Source: Roseinatronobacter alkalisoli
Lineage (GTDB): Bacteria > Pseudomonadota > Alphaproteobacteria > Rhodobacterales > Rhodobacteraceae
Direction of reading: 5' to 3'
NCBI RefSeq assembly: GCF_028745735.1
Contig: NZ_JAQZSM010000018.1
Coordinates: 26,091 to 90,090, forward strand
DNA: 64,000 bases
Positions 36,019 to 44,533 of the stretch are shown here, in pieces. A program made the position numbers and the translations under genes. Each line of letters starts with the position of its first letter. The stretch's first letter is position 1. The notes beneath the pieces were generated by a model that was not told where the DNA came from, did not search any database, and worked only from the letters and a program-made list of their open reading frames with translations.

Positions 36019-36840
36019 GGGGACTGTTGCATTAACTTTGATCGCTGATGATTGTATTTGCGCCCTTAGATTTAAGCGGCCAAGCCAAAGGGCTCGTGGA
36101 CGAAGCTGATTTCGCCACGGACACCCGGCCGCTTCGTTTGTATGTGTCCATTCTTGATTGTCCTGATCGTCTCCACCCCTGGCAGTGTCGCCTTGACACA
36201 ACTCAGAGATCGGAAGCTTTGCCGAACTCCGAGTAGCCGCTTCAGCGCGGCATGATAGCTCTCGACACGGTTGTTCAGATACTTGCGGTCGATATGGGTG
36301 ATGTAGTCAAAATGCGGATCGTAGCGATGGTTTATCTCACGGATCACCTTTCGATATGTTGGTGCCTTATCTGTGCAGATTGAAACGGGGCGGTGCAGCC
36401 GCACACGTTCGAGAGCACTGTTCAGGAAAGCTTTTGCTGCCTTCGCATCGCGTCTGGCTGTGAGCCTGAAATCGAACAATTGGCCGTTGCCATCAATTGC
36501 CTGCCACAGGTAACGCCACTTACCGCCAACACGAATATAGGTTTCATCCACGTGCCAGTTCAGCCTTACGCGGCTGAGATGACGCTCGGCACGTTTGGAC
36601 AGTTCCGGTCCAAACTTCTGAACCCATCAAAAGACCGTTGAGCGGTCAACATCAAGCCCTCGCTCGGCAAGCAGGTCCGTCACATCTTGGTAGGATAGTG
36701 GATACCGCAGATACATCCGAACGGCACATAAGATGGTCACCGCAGGAAACCGGTGGCGCTTGAACGGTCGGTTGCTCGGCATATCAGCAATCCTTTCACT
36801 GCCATAATCGCCAACACCCAAGTTTAATGCAACTGTCCCC
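36019..36840 (-). mobile_element. IS6-family insertion sequence, 822 bp
   Basis: The terminal inverted repeats are GGGGACTGTTGCATTAA (36019-36035) and its counterpart ending at 36840 (GGGGACAGTTGCATTAA when read inward), matching at 16 of 17 positions. The length is usual for IS6-family elements. The flanking 8-mers, GATCCTGG and GACGAGGA, do not match, so there is no target duplication. Both flanking genes are truncated at the element's edges. Confidence 0.9.
36072..36782 (-). pseudogene. IS6-family transposase with an internal stop codon
   Basis: The DDE transposase is otherwise complete: an N-terminal zinc-finger-less start (SNRPFKRHRFPAVTILCAVR), the helix-turn-helix segment LSYQDVTDLLAERGLDVDRS, the first Asp in VDETYIRVGGKWRYLW, the second in STDKAPTYR-like CTDKAPTYRKV and the Glu in NNRVESYHA. 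Between TVF and WVQKFGPEL a TGA at about 36630 interrupts the frame where Arg (CGA) is usual in relatives, so a single C-to-T change probably inactivated it. Confidence 0.88.
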
Positions 36841-36975
36841 GACGAGGAGCTGTTCGCACGTCAGGTTGGTGTAAAGCGCCGTCGGTGTGTAGGTCGCGTG
36901 AATGTTCTCCGGGCGCGGTGCGCAGCCTACGATAACGGCTGCCGCCGCGACAATACTGATCGTTCCAGACTTCAT
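36841..36975 (-). pseudogene. 5' fragment of a lipoprotein gene truncated by the IS6 element
   Basis: From ATG 36975, with GGGAGA upstream, 45 codons run directly into the element's end at 36840. The product starts with a lipoprotein signal whose lipobox is VIVGC (Cys18), followed by APRPENIHATYTPTALYTN and LTCEQLLV. The rest of the gene is missing from this side and was not found beyond the element. Confidence 0.72.
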
Positions 36976-37168
36976 TTAAATGTCTCCCGCAATGTGGTTT
37001 CATGTCACTGCCGGACACCAATTGAACGGCAATGACATGCATATCAATAGTTTACGGGAACCGGAGAGGATTGGAACTTTGACGAGCGAGAACATGATTG
37101 AATCTTGAAATTTCCGCAATTTTGCAAGTTCACTCTTGTCAGGCCGCGTCTATCCTGAGGAGCGAAAC

Positions 37169-38371
37169 ATGAAACACCTAGATAACGCTGTGCCGCTGGC
37201 ACGACCCAAAATAAATCTATGGATCTCTATTGTGAAATCCCTGCTCTATCGGCTGCCCTATCCGTCTTTTCGGCATACATTGCATCTGCTGGTCGTGCTG
37301 ATCTGTCTGGCGGCCGGATCTGCGCCTGTCGCTGCACAGGATTCTGTTGTTGCGGAGGGGCCGAGGGATGAGCGCAGCCTGCGGGTGGGGGTTTATGTGC
37401 ACCCGCCCTTTGTCATGCGGGAAGATGACACGTTCTCCGGCATGGCCATCGACCTGTGGGAACAGATTGCACAATCCCTCTCGCTGCAAAGCGAATATGT
37501 CGAGCTGGACAACACCGGCGCGCTTGTCACAGCCGCCGCAAATGCCGAGATTGATGTGGCCGTCACCAACCTGACCGTGACCAGAGAACGGGCCGAGCGC
37601 ATGGATTTCACGCATCCATGGTTCGATGCGGGCCAGCGCATCATGGTAAACGATGACCGGGGCGGCGGATTCCGTGATGTCCTCCGGGGGCTTCGTGATT
37701 CCGGCCATTTGCGCGGCTACGCCTGGATCGCCTTTGTCATCGCCGTGGCGACATTGCTGATCACGGCGTTTGACCGCCGTTTCAACAAGGAGTTCCCGCG
37801 CCGCTGGCGCGATGGCATTGCTGAAGGTTTTTACACCGTCATGTCTGTGGCGACGTCGGGCAAATCGCCGCAGCGAAAGAACTATTTTGGCTGGATCGGG
37901 CGCATCTGGCAGGGTCTGTGGCTGGTCTGCGGCATTGCTGTGCTGGCCTATCTGACTTCCTCCGTCACCAGCGTCATGACCACTTTGTCCCTGACCAACC
38001 AGATCAACAGCGTGGCCGATCTTCCAGGCCGGGTTGTCGGGGTACAGCCGGGCAGCGTGTCTGAACGCTATGCACAGCAAGCGGGCCTCAACGCACGGCG
38101 TTTTGCGCATATCGAAGAGGCTGTGCAAGCACTTGTTGACGGTCGAATTGACGCGATTGTGGGCGATGCGCCGGTGCTGGAATATTATGCCCATACCAAC
38201 CCTGAACAGCCGGTGACTGTGGTCGGGCCGATTTTTGCGCCTGACAAATATGCTTTCGGCCTCGTTCATGGAAGTGATCTGACACGCCGGCTGACCATTG
38301 AACTGATCGGTGCGCATGAAGGTGGTGCAATCGAAGAGATCAGGACGCAGTATTTCGGCAACGATCCTTGA
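37169..38371 (+). CDS. Prokaryotic ionotropic glutamate receptor-like channel protein
   Basis: A 400-residue membrane protein with a periplasmic amino-acid-binding domain split by a channel-like domain, the GluR0 layout. Order: signal/anchor helix about 20-55, first binding lobe (LRVGVYVHPPFVMREDDTFSG), helix AWIAFVIAVATLLITAF, a pore-loop-like segment GFYTVMSVATSGKSP, helix LWLVCGIAVLAYLTSSVTSV, then the second lobe (LPGRVVGVQPGSVSERYA). The potassium filter TVGYG is not present; the loop reads TVMSVAT, so ion selectivity is unknown. ATG 37169 follows GAGGAG. No operon partner of known function. Confidence 0.8.
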   Translation: MKHLDNAVPLARPKINLWISIVKSLLYRLPYPSFRHTLHLLVVLICLAAGSAPVAAQDSVVAEGPRDERSLRVGVYVHPPFVMREDDTFSGMAIDLWEQIAQSLSLQSEYVELDNTGALVTAAANAEIDVAVTNLTVTRERAERMDFTHPWFDAGQRIMVNDDRGGGFRDVLRGLRDSGHLRGYAWIAFVIAVATLLITAFDRRFNKEFPRRWRDGIAEGFYTVMSVATSGKSPQRKNYFGWIGRIWQGLWLVCGIAVLAYLTSSVTSVMTTLSLTNQINSVADLPGRVVGVQPGSVSERYAQQAGLNARRFAHIEEAVQALVDGRIDAIVGDAPVLEYYAHTNPEQPVTVVGPIFAPDKYAFGLVHGSDLTRRLTIELIGAHEGGAIEEIRTQYFGNDP

Positions 38372-38385
38372 AAGGAACGGTCACG

Positions 38386-38772
38386 ATGAGAACGGCATTT
38401 CTGTTCGCCGCAGTTGTGGCATTCTTGGCGACCTGCGTTCCCGAAACCGGGCCCTACCCGCCCCCGCACGAGGACAGGCCCGCCGCCTGTACATTCGAAT
38501 ACCCGCCCGTCTGTGGCGAGCGGCATGGTCAGCGCGAAACCTATGGCAATGCCTGTATGATGCGTGCGGCCGATGCCCGGCTGGTTCATCAGGGCCAGTG
38601 CCGCCCTGCAACTGTCAGCCCCCGCCCGCCCGGAGGCCGGGAACAGGCCTGCACGCGGGAATACGCCCCGGTCTGTGCCGTCAGACAGGACCAACGGCGC
38701 AGCTTCGCCAACGCCTGCGAGGCCGAGGCAGCGCAGTTTCGCGTCGTGCGGCGCGGGGAGTGCAGAGGGTGA
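38386..38772 (+). CDS. Lipoprotein with two Kazal-type protease-inhibitor domains
   Basis: A 128-residue exported protein. A lipoprotein signal ends at Cys17 (FLATC), followed by two Kazal-like modules: CTFEYPPVCGERHGQ to HQGQC and CTREYAPVCAVRQDQ to RRGEC, each with six Cys in the expected order (C..PVC..Y/FxNxC..G/E-x-C). It may protect the cell surface from serine proteases (inference). ATG 38386 follows AAAGGAACGG, 15 bp after the channel-protein stop. Confidence 0.8.
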   Translation: MRTAFLFAAVVAFLATCVPETGPYPPPHEDRPAACTFEYPPVCGERHGQRETYGNACMMRAADARLVHQGQCRPATVSPRPPGGREQACTREYAPVCAVRQDQRRSFANACEAEAAQFRVVRRGECRG

Positions 38773-38803
38773 AAGCCTGTAGAAAACATCAGGGAGAAAG
38801 ACC

Positions 38804-39207
38804 ATGAGACGTAAATTTCTTGCCGCAACAATGACCTGCCTGATGGTCTCTGCCGCGCATGCGGATGTCTGCGAGAGTGCCAGGGACCAGGCAACACTGA
38901 ACCGTTGTGCCCAGAATGCCTATCAGGCCGCCGACACCGATCTGAACACGCTTTATCATCGGATCAGGCAGCGTCCGGGCGACGACCCTGACGCCTACCG
39001 GCAGCTTCGGAACGCGCGCGTCACTGGATATCCTTCCGCGATGCAGAATGCGCCTTCGCAGCCTCGGCGGTGGTAGGGGGAAGCATTTATCCCATGGTGC
39101 TTGATGGTTGTCTGGAAAGCCTGACGCGGCAGCGGGTTGATCAGTTCCGTCAGTACCTCGCCTGCGAAGAAGGCGACCTGAGCTGTCCGGTGTCTGCCGG
39201 GGATTGA
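38804..39207 (+). pseudogene. LprI-like lysozyme-inhibitor-family protein, frameshifted
   Basis: The first part encodes a signal peptide and MVSAAHADVCESARDQATLN, typical of the LprI family. After NAR near 39016 the frame is lost; the next frame continues the family sequence as RHWISFRDAECAFAAS and ends YLACEEGDLSCPVSAGD at TGA 39205. Restoring one base (GCGCAGCGT instead of GCGCGCGT) gives a continuous NAQRHWISFRDAEC. It is either a recent pseudogene or a sequencing error. Confidence 0.78.
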
Positions 39208-39245
39208 GGCGATTTTTCAGGCAACTACGGAATGGAAATGTTAAA

Positions 39246-39470
39246 ATGAACAGGAATCCTTGCCTGACGGGTGTCTTTTTACTGCTTATGTATGCATCCG
39301 CCGGGGCAGAAACGGTACACATCAGTCGCGGCAACGCGGCTTGCGGATTGATTGATACGGATCTGACGGAAATGCGCCGGCACGAATACGCAGGATCATT
39401 GATTCATCAAGCGCATCACGGGGCTGATGCTCGGCTTCAAAGCCGTTCATTCCGCGTCCGCAACCCTTGA
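39246..39470 (+). CDS. Doubtful small secreted protein running into IS remnant
   Basis: A 74-codon ORF whose first 22 residues form a plausible signal peptide (FLLLMYASAGAETV). The last 25 residues overlap, in another frame, the transposase remnant at 39403, so the natural C-terminus was probably lost. The ribosome site is weak. It is best read as a truncated gene start, not an intact protein. Confidence 0.35.
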   Translation: MNRNPCLTGVFLLLMYASAGAETVHISRGNAACGLIDTDLTEMRRHEYAGSLIHQAHHGADARLQSRSFRVRNP

Positions 39471-39614
39471 GGGAATTGAGGTCGCGCACATGATCCGCAA
39501 AAGGCAATTCGACAACAACGGCTTGAACGCATTTGAGCAGTTCGCCCAGCTCGCAGCATAAGTCTGTCCAGCGCTTGGCTACACTCAACCTATATGAATA
39601 TTTGCGACAGAACC
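39403..39614 (+). mobile_element. 3' remnant of an IS6-type transposase with its right terminal repeat
   Basis: Bases 39403-39561 encode 52 codons that match the conserved C-terminus of IS6/IS240-type transposases: FIKRITGLMLGFKAVHSAS, then GIEVAHMIRKRQF, ending AFEQFAQLAA. It is followed by ATTTGCGACAGAACC ending at 39614, which read inward is GGTTCTGTCGCAAAT, a typical IS6-family end. The 5' nine-tenths of the element is missing. It differs from the element at 36019. Confidence 0.65.
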
Positions 39615-39661
39615 AACTTGGCAATGCCTCTTGCATTCTTGCTACGCGGTTTGTGAAAGAC

Positions 39662-41497
39662 TTAGTGCCAAGCCGCAAGCCGCTCGCGGCACAACTCCAG
39701 CATCTGCTCGGCCTTGGCCGTCATCTCCGCATCAAGGTTCGGCACATCCGGCACAATGATCTGATCGAGCCCGGTGGCAAATCTCTTGACAAGCTCATCG
39801 ATAGCGGCGTTGGCAGCACGTGCTAGTATCCCGGCAGTCGCGGCAAGGCGTAGGAAGTCGGCGCGGCGCAGCCGGTCATCCTTGCCATCCAGCTTGAGCG
39901 CCATGCGATCATGCTCCAGTCTCGGAAAGACGCGAGTCGTCACCGCATCATAGAGCGGGGCCATCCTCACGCTCTCAAAGGTGTCTGCGCCCGGCGCTGC
40001 TATCTTAAGCAAGGCAAGATTCTTAAGATGCATGTCACCATCGGCAATGAGCCAAGCAAACAGCGCGCGCTTCAATATAACCGTCAGATCTTCCTCGGGC
40101 GCGGTGGAAAGTGGACGCACGGCGCGCGCGATCCGCTCGATGGTGCTGTCATATTTGGCTTCTGGGGGCAAATCAAGAACAGAGCAGATGTCTTCGAGAG
40201 CAATACAGCGGTGATCATCGGCACTGCTACGGATATCAAAGCGTTCCACAATTAACGCCGGCGGCATGCCGTCCGGCATGCCTATCAATGCGATGGCCGG
40301 GGCTTCAAGTCCGGCAGCCCGCCCCAAGGACATCGACAAATACTCGATAATCGGCAGGGCCTGAAATCCGCTTGTGCCGGCAGGTTTTAGTATATGCGTG
40401 AAGGGCTCTATCGTGCTAGGAACAAGGCGTCCCTTTGCGTCAAGAAACATCGGAGCCTTGATCTGCACGCCGGACAAGCGCGGTGTCTGCGAGTTTGCAA
40501 ACAAGCGCGCGAGATTTTCTTCAAAACTGTTCTCTATATCGCCACGTGCCGGCCCCTCATAGTGTCCGATAAACACGCCTTCGGTGCTGAATTCACTTAG
40601 GCGAGTTGAAAGACGATCTGTCGGCAACACTGCAATTTCGGCGGTATCAGAGCTGATCGTGATGTTTGACATATAGCGCTTTCCGGAACGAAGCAGGGCG
40701 CGCTCATCACTCTCGTTGAGCACGCGCTCCAGCCAGCCTTCGGGCAAGAGCGAGAGAATGAAGGGAGGCAGCTTGCCGGGCGTTCGCTGCTGCACCAATG
40801 GTAGATTGAAGTTCTTCTCAGCCGTCCAACGCCATTCAAAGCCGTCATGGCGTAGCTCTCCGATCGGCTGGCTGTGCCAGGCCACCGTGAAGCTTAGCGC
40901 GGCTTCATTTCGCGTTTCAATCAGAGACGGTGATCTCATGAGGTAGCGCTCGGCTTGCTCGCCCTCGCGGTACCATTTATTCTCACGCGCAAGCGTCCAG
41001 AGCGCATCGGCAGCGTTTTTAGGGTCACCATATTCTTCGATCAAACGCGCCGCGAGTGCAGCGCGCATTTCTTCATTAATCGAGGCAGCATGTTCGCTGC
41101 GCAGACGAAAGGCTTCGAGACAACGCTGCCGCAGCGAAGAGACATCAGTCCGGAACTCACCCAGCTCGTCCGCGATTAGCGCGGGTGCGGTCGAGGGATG
41201 GGCTGGCGCGATATTCTGGATGATCTCCAGTGTCCTGATCCGTTTGCGCTGTGAACGCGGCCCACTAATGAACAATCGGCCATCTCGCGTCGGTGCGAGC
41301 TGTACGGCGCTGGCGGCTGACAGATAAGCCCGCGGATAGAGATATTTGGCGATGCGTACGGCGTGCCGCAGCACGATGCCATCGACATCCTCGGCGGCAT
41401 CGGCATAGATACCCCGCATAAGCTTCACGATCCGGCCTGTTTCGGCCAAGTAGTGAGCGCGGTCGCTGTCCAAATTCTCGCCAATGAGATAGAGCAT
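39662..41497 (-). CDS. HipA-family kinase with AbiEi-like N-terminal domain
   Basis: A 611-residue protein. The first 150 residues resemble an AbiEi-type antitoxin winged helix (YLAETGRIVKLMRGIYAD, then PRAYLSAASAVQLAPTRDG). The rest is a HipA Ser/Thr kinase: LSGVQIKAPM, HILKPAG, the catalytic DGDMHLKNLALL and the metal-binding APLYDAVTTRV. HipA toxins phosphorylate aminoacyl-tRNA synthetases; a separate HipB was not found. ATG 41497 is preferred to 41557 because the longer start would place the operator and promoter in the coding sequence. Two palindromes lie directly upstream. Confidence 0.82.
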   Translation of the reverse strand: MLYLIGENLDSDRAHYLAETGRIVKLMRGIYADAAEDVDGIVLRHAVRIAKYLYPRAYLSAASAVQLAPTRDGRLFISGPRSQRKRIRTLEIIQNIAPAHPSTAPALIADELGEFRTDVSSLRQRCLEAFRLRSEHAASINEEMRAALAARLIEEYGDPKNAADALWTLARENKWYREGEQAERYLMRSPSLIETRNEAALSFTVAWHSQPIGELRHDGFEWRWTAEKNFNLPLVQQRTPGKLPPFILSLLPEGWLERVLNESDERALLRSGKRYMSNITISSDTAEIAVLPTDRLSTRLSEFSTEGVFIGHYEGPARGDIENSFEENLARLFANSQTPRLSGVQIKAPMFLDAKGRLVPSTIEPFTHILKPAGTSGFQALPIIEYLSMSLGRAAGLEAPAIALIGMPDGMPPALIVERFDIRSSADDHRCIALEDICSVLDLPPEAKYDSTIERIARAVRPLSTAPEEDLTVILKRALFAWLIADGDMHLKNLALLKIAAPGADTFESVRMAPLYDAVTTRVFPRLEHDRMALKLDGKDDRLRRADFLRLAATAGILARAANAAIDELVKRFATGLDQIIVPDVPNLDAEMTAKAEQMLELCRERLAAWH

Positions 41498-41601
41498 TTT
41501 CCGTCTTTCGCGTATTTCATCTACGCGAAAATTGGAATAATTCACATCATTTGTCAAGTTTTTCCGTCTTTCGCGTATTTCATCTACGCGAAAGACGGAA
41601 A
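41498..41601 (-). promoter_or_regulatory. Twin palindromic operators and promoter of the HipA gene
   Basis: The distal copy is a perfect 17-bp inverted repeat, TTTCCGTCTTTCGCGTA at 41561-41577 and its complement at 41585-41601, with a 7-bp spacer. The proximal copy (41498-41537) has an identical left arm and the same spacer, and its right arm matches over the first nine bases. On the minus strand a TTGACA (about 41557-41552) lies between the two copies. The layout suggests autoregulation, probably by the protein's own N-terminal domain. Confidence 0.7.
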
Positions 41602-41857
41602 CTAAGATGGTGCTCGACCAGCCCCGCTGAGCCTAAAAGCTATCGTGCATTTGATCACATTGATCAGATTCTGTCGCAAAGATTTTTGTCTTCCGGTTGG
41701 CTCTGTATGAAGCATCGGCGTAGGAGGTGACTTCACACTCGGCTACCGCACTACAGAAGATCAATGGTTTGGGTGCGTCAGTATCCCCGGACAAAACCTC
41801 AGATGTGGATCTGGTTGCGTTTAGCTTCTGACATGCGCAGTCAGATTCAGCCCTTTG

Positions 41858-42909
41858 CTATGGCAGAACGATTTGCATTTTTACATCCGCAGGAGGGGTG
41901 GAGGCGGCGATTTCAAAGGCTTGGACACCGTCTTTGAAATCAAAGCTGCGTGTGATCACACGACTTAACATCGATGGCACCAGAACTCAACATGCTAACG
42001 CAACGTGGAAAGACATGCGCATAGCGGAAAATGTTTTCGACACGCGCTTCGCGTACCATTGCGGCACCTGCGTCGTATTGAATGGGGTCGGGCTGTCCGC
42101 CGATCATCACCACGCATCCGCCCGGCGCCAGCGTTTCAAAGACAGCTCTGGCAGCATGGGGGGAAGCCGGTCGCCTCGAACACGACGTCGACGCCCCAAC
42201 CGTCAGTGTGACTGAGCACGATGTCCACCAGATTTTCTGACTGCGCGTTGACGGGCACGATGGCGGGACTGAGCGACCCAGCAATGTCGAGTTTCCGTTG
42301 CGCCAGATCGGTCACATAGACGCGCGCGCAGCCCGCCGCCAACGCGGCAAGCGCCGTGACCAGACCGATTGGGCCAGCCCCGAGCACCACCGCATTGTCG
42401 CCGGGCCTGACTCGCGCCTTGGTGGCGGCGTGAACGCCGACGGCCAGAGGTTCGACCATCGCGGCTTCGGCAAAGCTGACGTTGTCGGGCAGTTTGAACG
42501 TGAATGCTTCGGGATGCACGCAGGTCGGGCGCAGGATGCCGTGAACCGGCGGCGTCGCCCAGAACCGGACCGCAGGGTCGATGTTATACAGACCCAGCCG
42601 CGTCGCCTTGGAACTGGGGTCGGGAATGCCCGGTTCCATGCAGACCCGGTCGCCTTCTTTCAGGCTAGTGACGACCGTGCCGACCTCGATCACGGTGCCT
42701 GACGCCTCATGCCCGAGGATCATTGGTGCATTGACGACAAACGGCGCGATATGACCATGGGTGTAGTAATGCACATCCGATCCGCAGATCCCGACGGTGT
42801 GGATCTTGATCCGCACATCATGCGGGGCAAGCGTTTCCTCTGCCTTGTCGATCGCGGGAAAGTCCCGCAAGCTCAGGGCCTGTTTCTTTTCGAGAACAAG
42901 CGATTTCAT
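41858..42909 (-). pseudogene. Zn-dependent polyol (xylitol/sorbitol) dehydrogenase, two frameshifts
   Basis: The N-terminal 250 residues are intact: [16 protein letters not shown] with the zinc Cys, LGHEASGTV with the zinc His and Glu, and the Rossmann GAGPIGLV. Near 42165 an extra T shifts the frame (VVFEATG to [16 protein letters not shown]), and near 41960 a second +1 shift occurs (AIDVKS to VITRSFDFKDGVQAFEIA). Removing both bases restores a 349-residue medium-chain dehydrogenase ending at 41858. ATG 42909 is the start. It is the last gene of the pentitol-type operon. Confidence 0.82.
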
Positions 42910-43038
42910 CGGACTATCCTTTGTTGGTGACCCGGACCGCCGATCCGGATGCAGTGACCCCGGCGATCCGTATTGACGAACCCATCTCCTGTCACAGGTC
43001 CAGGATGTGCAAGCCACTTACGGTTTCTGCAAGCGGCC

Positions 43039-43767
43039 TCAGACGTCGAAATTGCTTGGCAGCACGATCATGTCACGGATGGTGACATTGCGCGGGCGGC
43101 TGAGCATGAACATCATGGCATCCGCAACCTCGACAGGTTCCATCAGGGCACCGGCGTCCTTCATCCGTTGCAGGCGGTCGGGTTCCCAATCCGCCAGCAA
43201 GGCCGAGACCACCGGGCCGGGGGAAACCTGTCCCACGCGGATGCCATGGGTCATCAATTGTCGCCGCATCGTCTGCACAAAGCAGGAGACCGCCCATTTG
43301 GACGCGGAATAGATCGGTTCGACATGAATGGGTGTATGGCCCGCGATGGAACTGGTGACGATGACATCGCCTTTCTTGCGTGCGATCATATGCGGCGCAA
43401 CAGCGTGGACGTTTTTCATCACCGCGTTGATGTTCAGGTTCAGCATCCGGTCGATGGTGGCTGGGTCGGTATCGACCAGATCACCGCCGATATAGCTGCC
43501 GGCATTGCAGATCATGATGTCGATCTGCCCGGCCTTATGCAGGATCTCGGGCACCATCGCGTTGCAGCTGTCAGCATCCAGCAGGTCGGTGACCTGCGCA
43601 ACCGCCCCGTCGCCCAGTTCACGGGTCAGCCCGGCCAGAGCATCGGCATCGCGGTCCACCAGCACCACGCGGGCGCCTGCGGCCCGCAAAGCCCGCGTGA
43701 TGGCAAGTCCAATGCCCGAAGCGGCCCCGGTGATTGCGGCGACCTTGCCGTGCATGTTCTGGAACAT
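43039..43767 (-). CDS. SDR family oxidoreductase
   Basis: A 242-residue short-chain dehydrogenase. The NAD(P) motif GAASGIGLAITRAL is at residue 17, NAGSYIG near 90, the catalytic Ser in SSIAGH and YSASKWAVSCFVQ with Tyr and Lys near 155. The start ATG 43767 follows AAGGAGAATGAG. In a pentitol operon it probably oxidises a polyol to a ketose; the substrate is not determined. Confidence 0.9.
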   Translation of the reverse strand: MFQNMHGKVAAITGAASGIGLAITRALRAAGARVVLVDRDADALAGLTRELGDGAVAQVTDLLDADSCNAMVPEILHKAGQIDIMICNAGSYIGGDLVDTDPATIDRMLNLNINAVMKNVHAVAPHMIARKKGDVIVTSSIAGHTPIHVEPIYSASKWAVSCFVQTMRRQLMTHGIRVGQVSPGPVVSALLADWEPDRLQRMKDAGALMEPVEVADAMMFMLSRPRNVTIRDMIVLPSNFDV

Positions 43768-43816
43768 CTCATTCTCCTTGGTTCGGCGGGTTTGTTCCGC
43801 GCTTCGTTTAAATTTG

Positions 43817-44533
43817 TCAGACTGCCAGAAAGCCGCCATCCAACGGCAGAACGGCCCCGGTGATCATCGCGGCGTCATTTGACAGCAAAAGCGCGATACT
43901 GCGCGCGACATCCTCTGCCTCAGCAAAGCGTCCCAGTGGGTGGCGCGCCATCATTGCGTCGCGTTTGGCGGGATCGCTCCATGCTGCAGCGGCCAGTTCG
44001 GTCATCGTCACGGTGGGGGCAATGGCCACGGCGCGGATGCCGTGGGTGCCAAGCTCTTGCGCCATGACACGGGTCGCGCCTTCCAGCCCAGACTTGGAGG
44101 CGGCATAGCAGATATGGTCGGCAAAGCCGCGATGTCCGGCGATGCTGGTGACATTGACGATGGCGCCGCCCCCACCTGCTGCGATCCGGGCGCGGGCGAA
44201 TGCCTGCGCGCAGATCAGCGCGGCCTGCAGGTTGATACCCATAACGCTGTCATATCCTGTGTCCGTCATGTCCAGCAGGCTCTCCAACACGTTGGTGCCG
44301 GCGCAATTCACCAGAAAGTCACATGTGCCCGCCTGCGCTATTGCCGCGCGCGCCGCCTGCGGATCTGACAGATCGGCGACAATACCGGTGATGCCTGTCA
44401 GGCTGTCCAGATCGGCACGTGTGCGGCTGATCGCGATGACGCGCGCGCCGCGTTCGGCCAGCAACAGGGCGGTGGCCCGGCCGATCCCCTTGCCCGCGCC
44501 GGTGATGATGACGGATTTATCCTGAAACGGCAT
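43817..44533 (-). CDS. SDR family oxidoreductase
   Basis: A 238-residue short-chain dehydrogenase with GAGKGIGRATALLLAERG at residue 12, NCAGTN near 85, TSIAGH for the catalytic Ser and YAASKSGLEGATR for Tyr and Lys, ending DGGFLAV. It overlaps the kinase gene by 17 bp, and AAGGACAAGACC precedes its ATG. The polyol-to-ketose step is inferred from its neighbours. Confidence 0.9.
   Translation of the reverse strand: MPFQDKSVIITGAGKGIGRATALLLAERGARVIAISRTRADLDSLTGITGIVADLSDPQAARAAIAQAGTCDFLVNCAGTNVLESLLDMTDTGYDSVMGINLQAALICAQAFARARIAAGGGGAIVNVTSIAGHRGFADHICYAASKSGLEGATRVMAQELGTHGIRAVAIAPTVTMTELAAAAWSDPAKRDAMMARHPLGRFAEAEDVARSIALLLSNDAAMITGAVLPLDGGFLAV

Noticed and set aside
37217..38317. 366-codon minus-strand ORF
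   Set aside because: Antisense to the glutamate-receptor-like gene, which has a signal peptide, membrane segments and a ribosome site.
41498..41601. Possible CRISPR repeats
   Set aside because: Only two copies, both palindromic and placed at a promoter, with no spacer array or cas genes in the window.
41666..41857. Left end of another IS6-type element near 41668
   Set aside because: Only a 16-base resemblance to an end repeat; no transposase sequence follows, so it is mentioned but not called.
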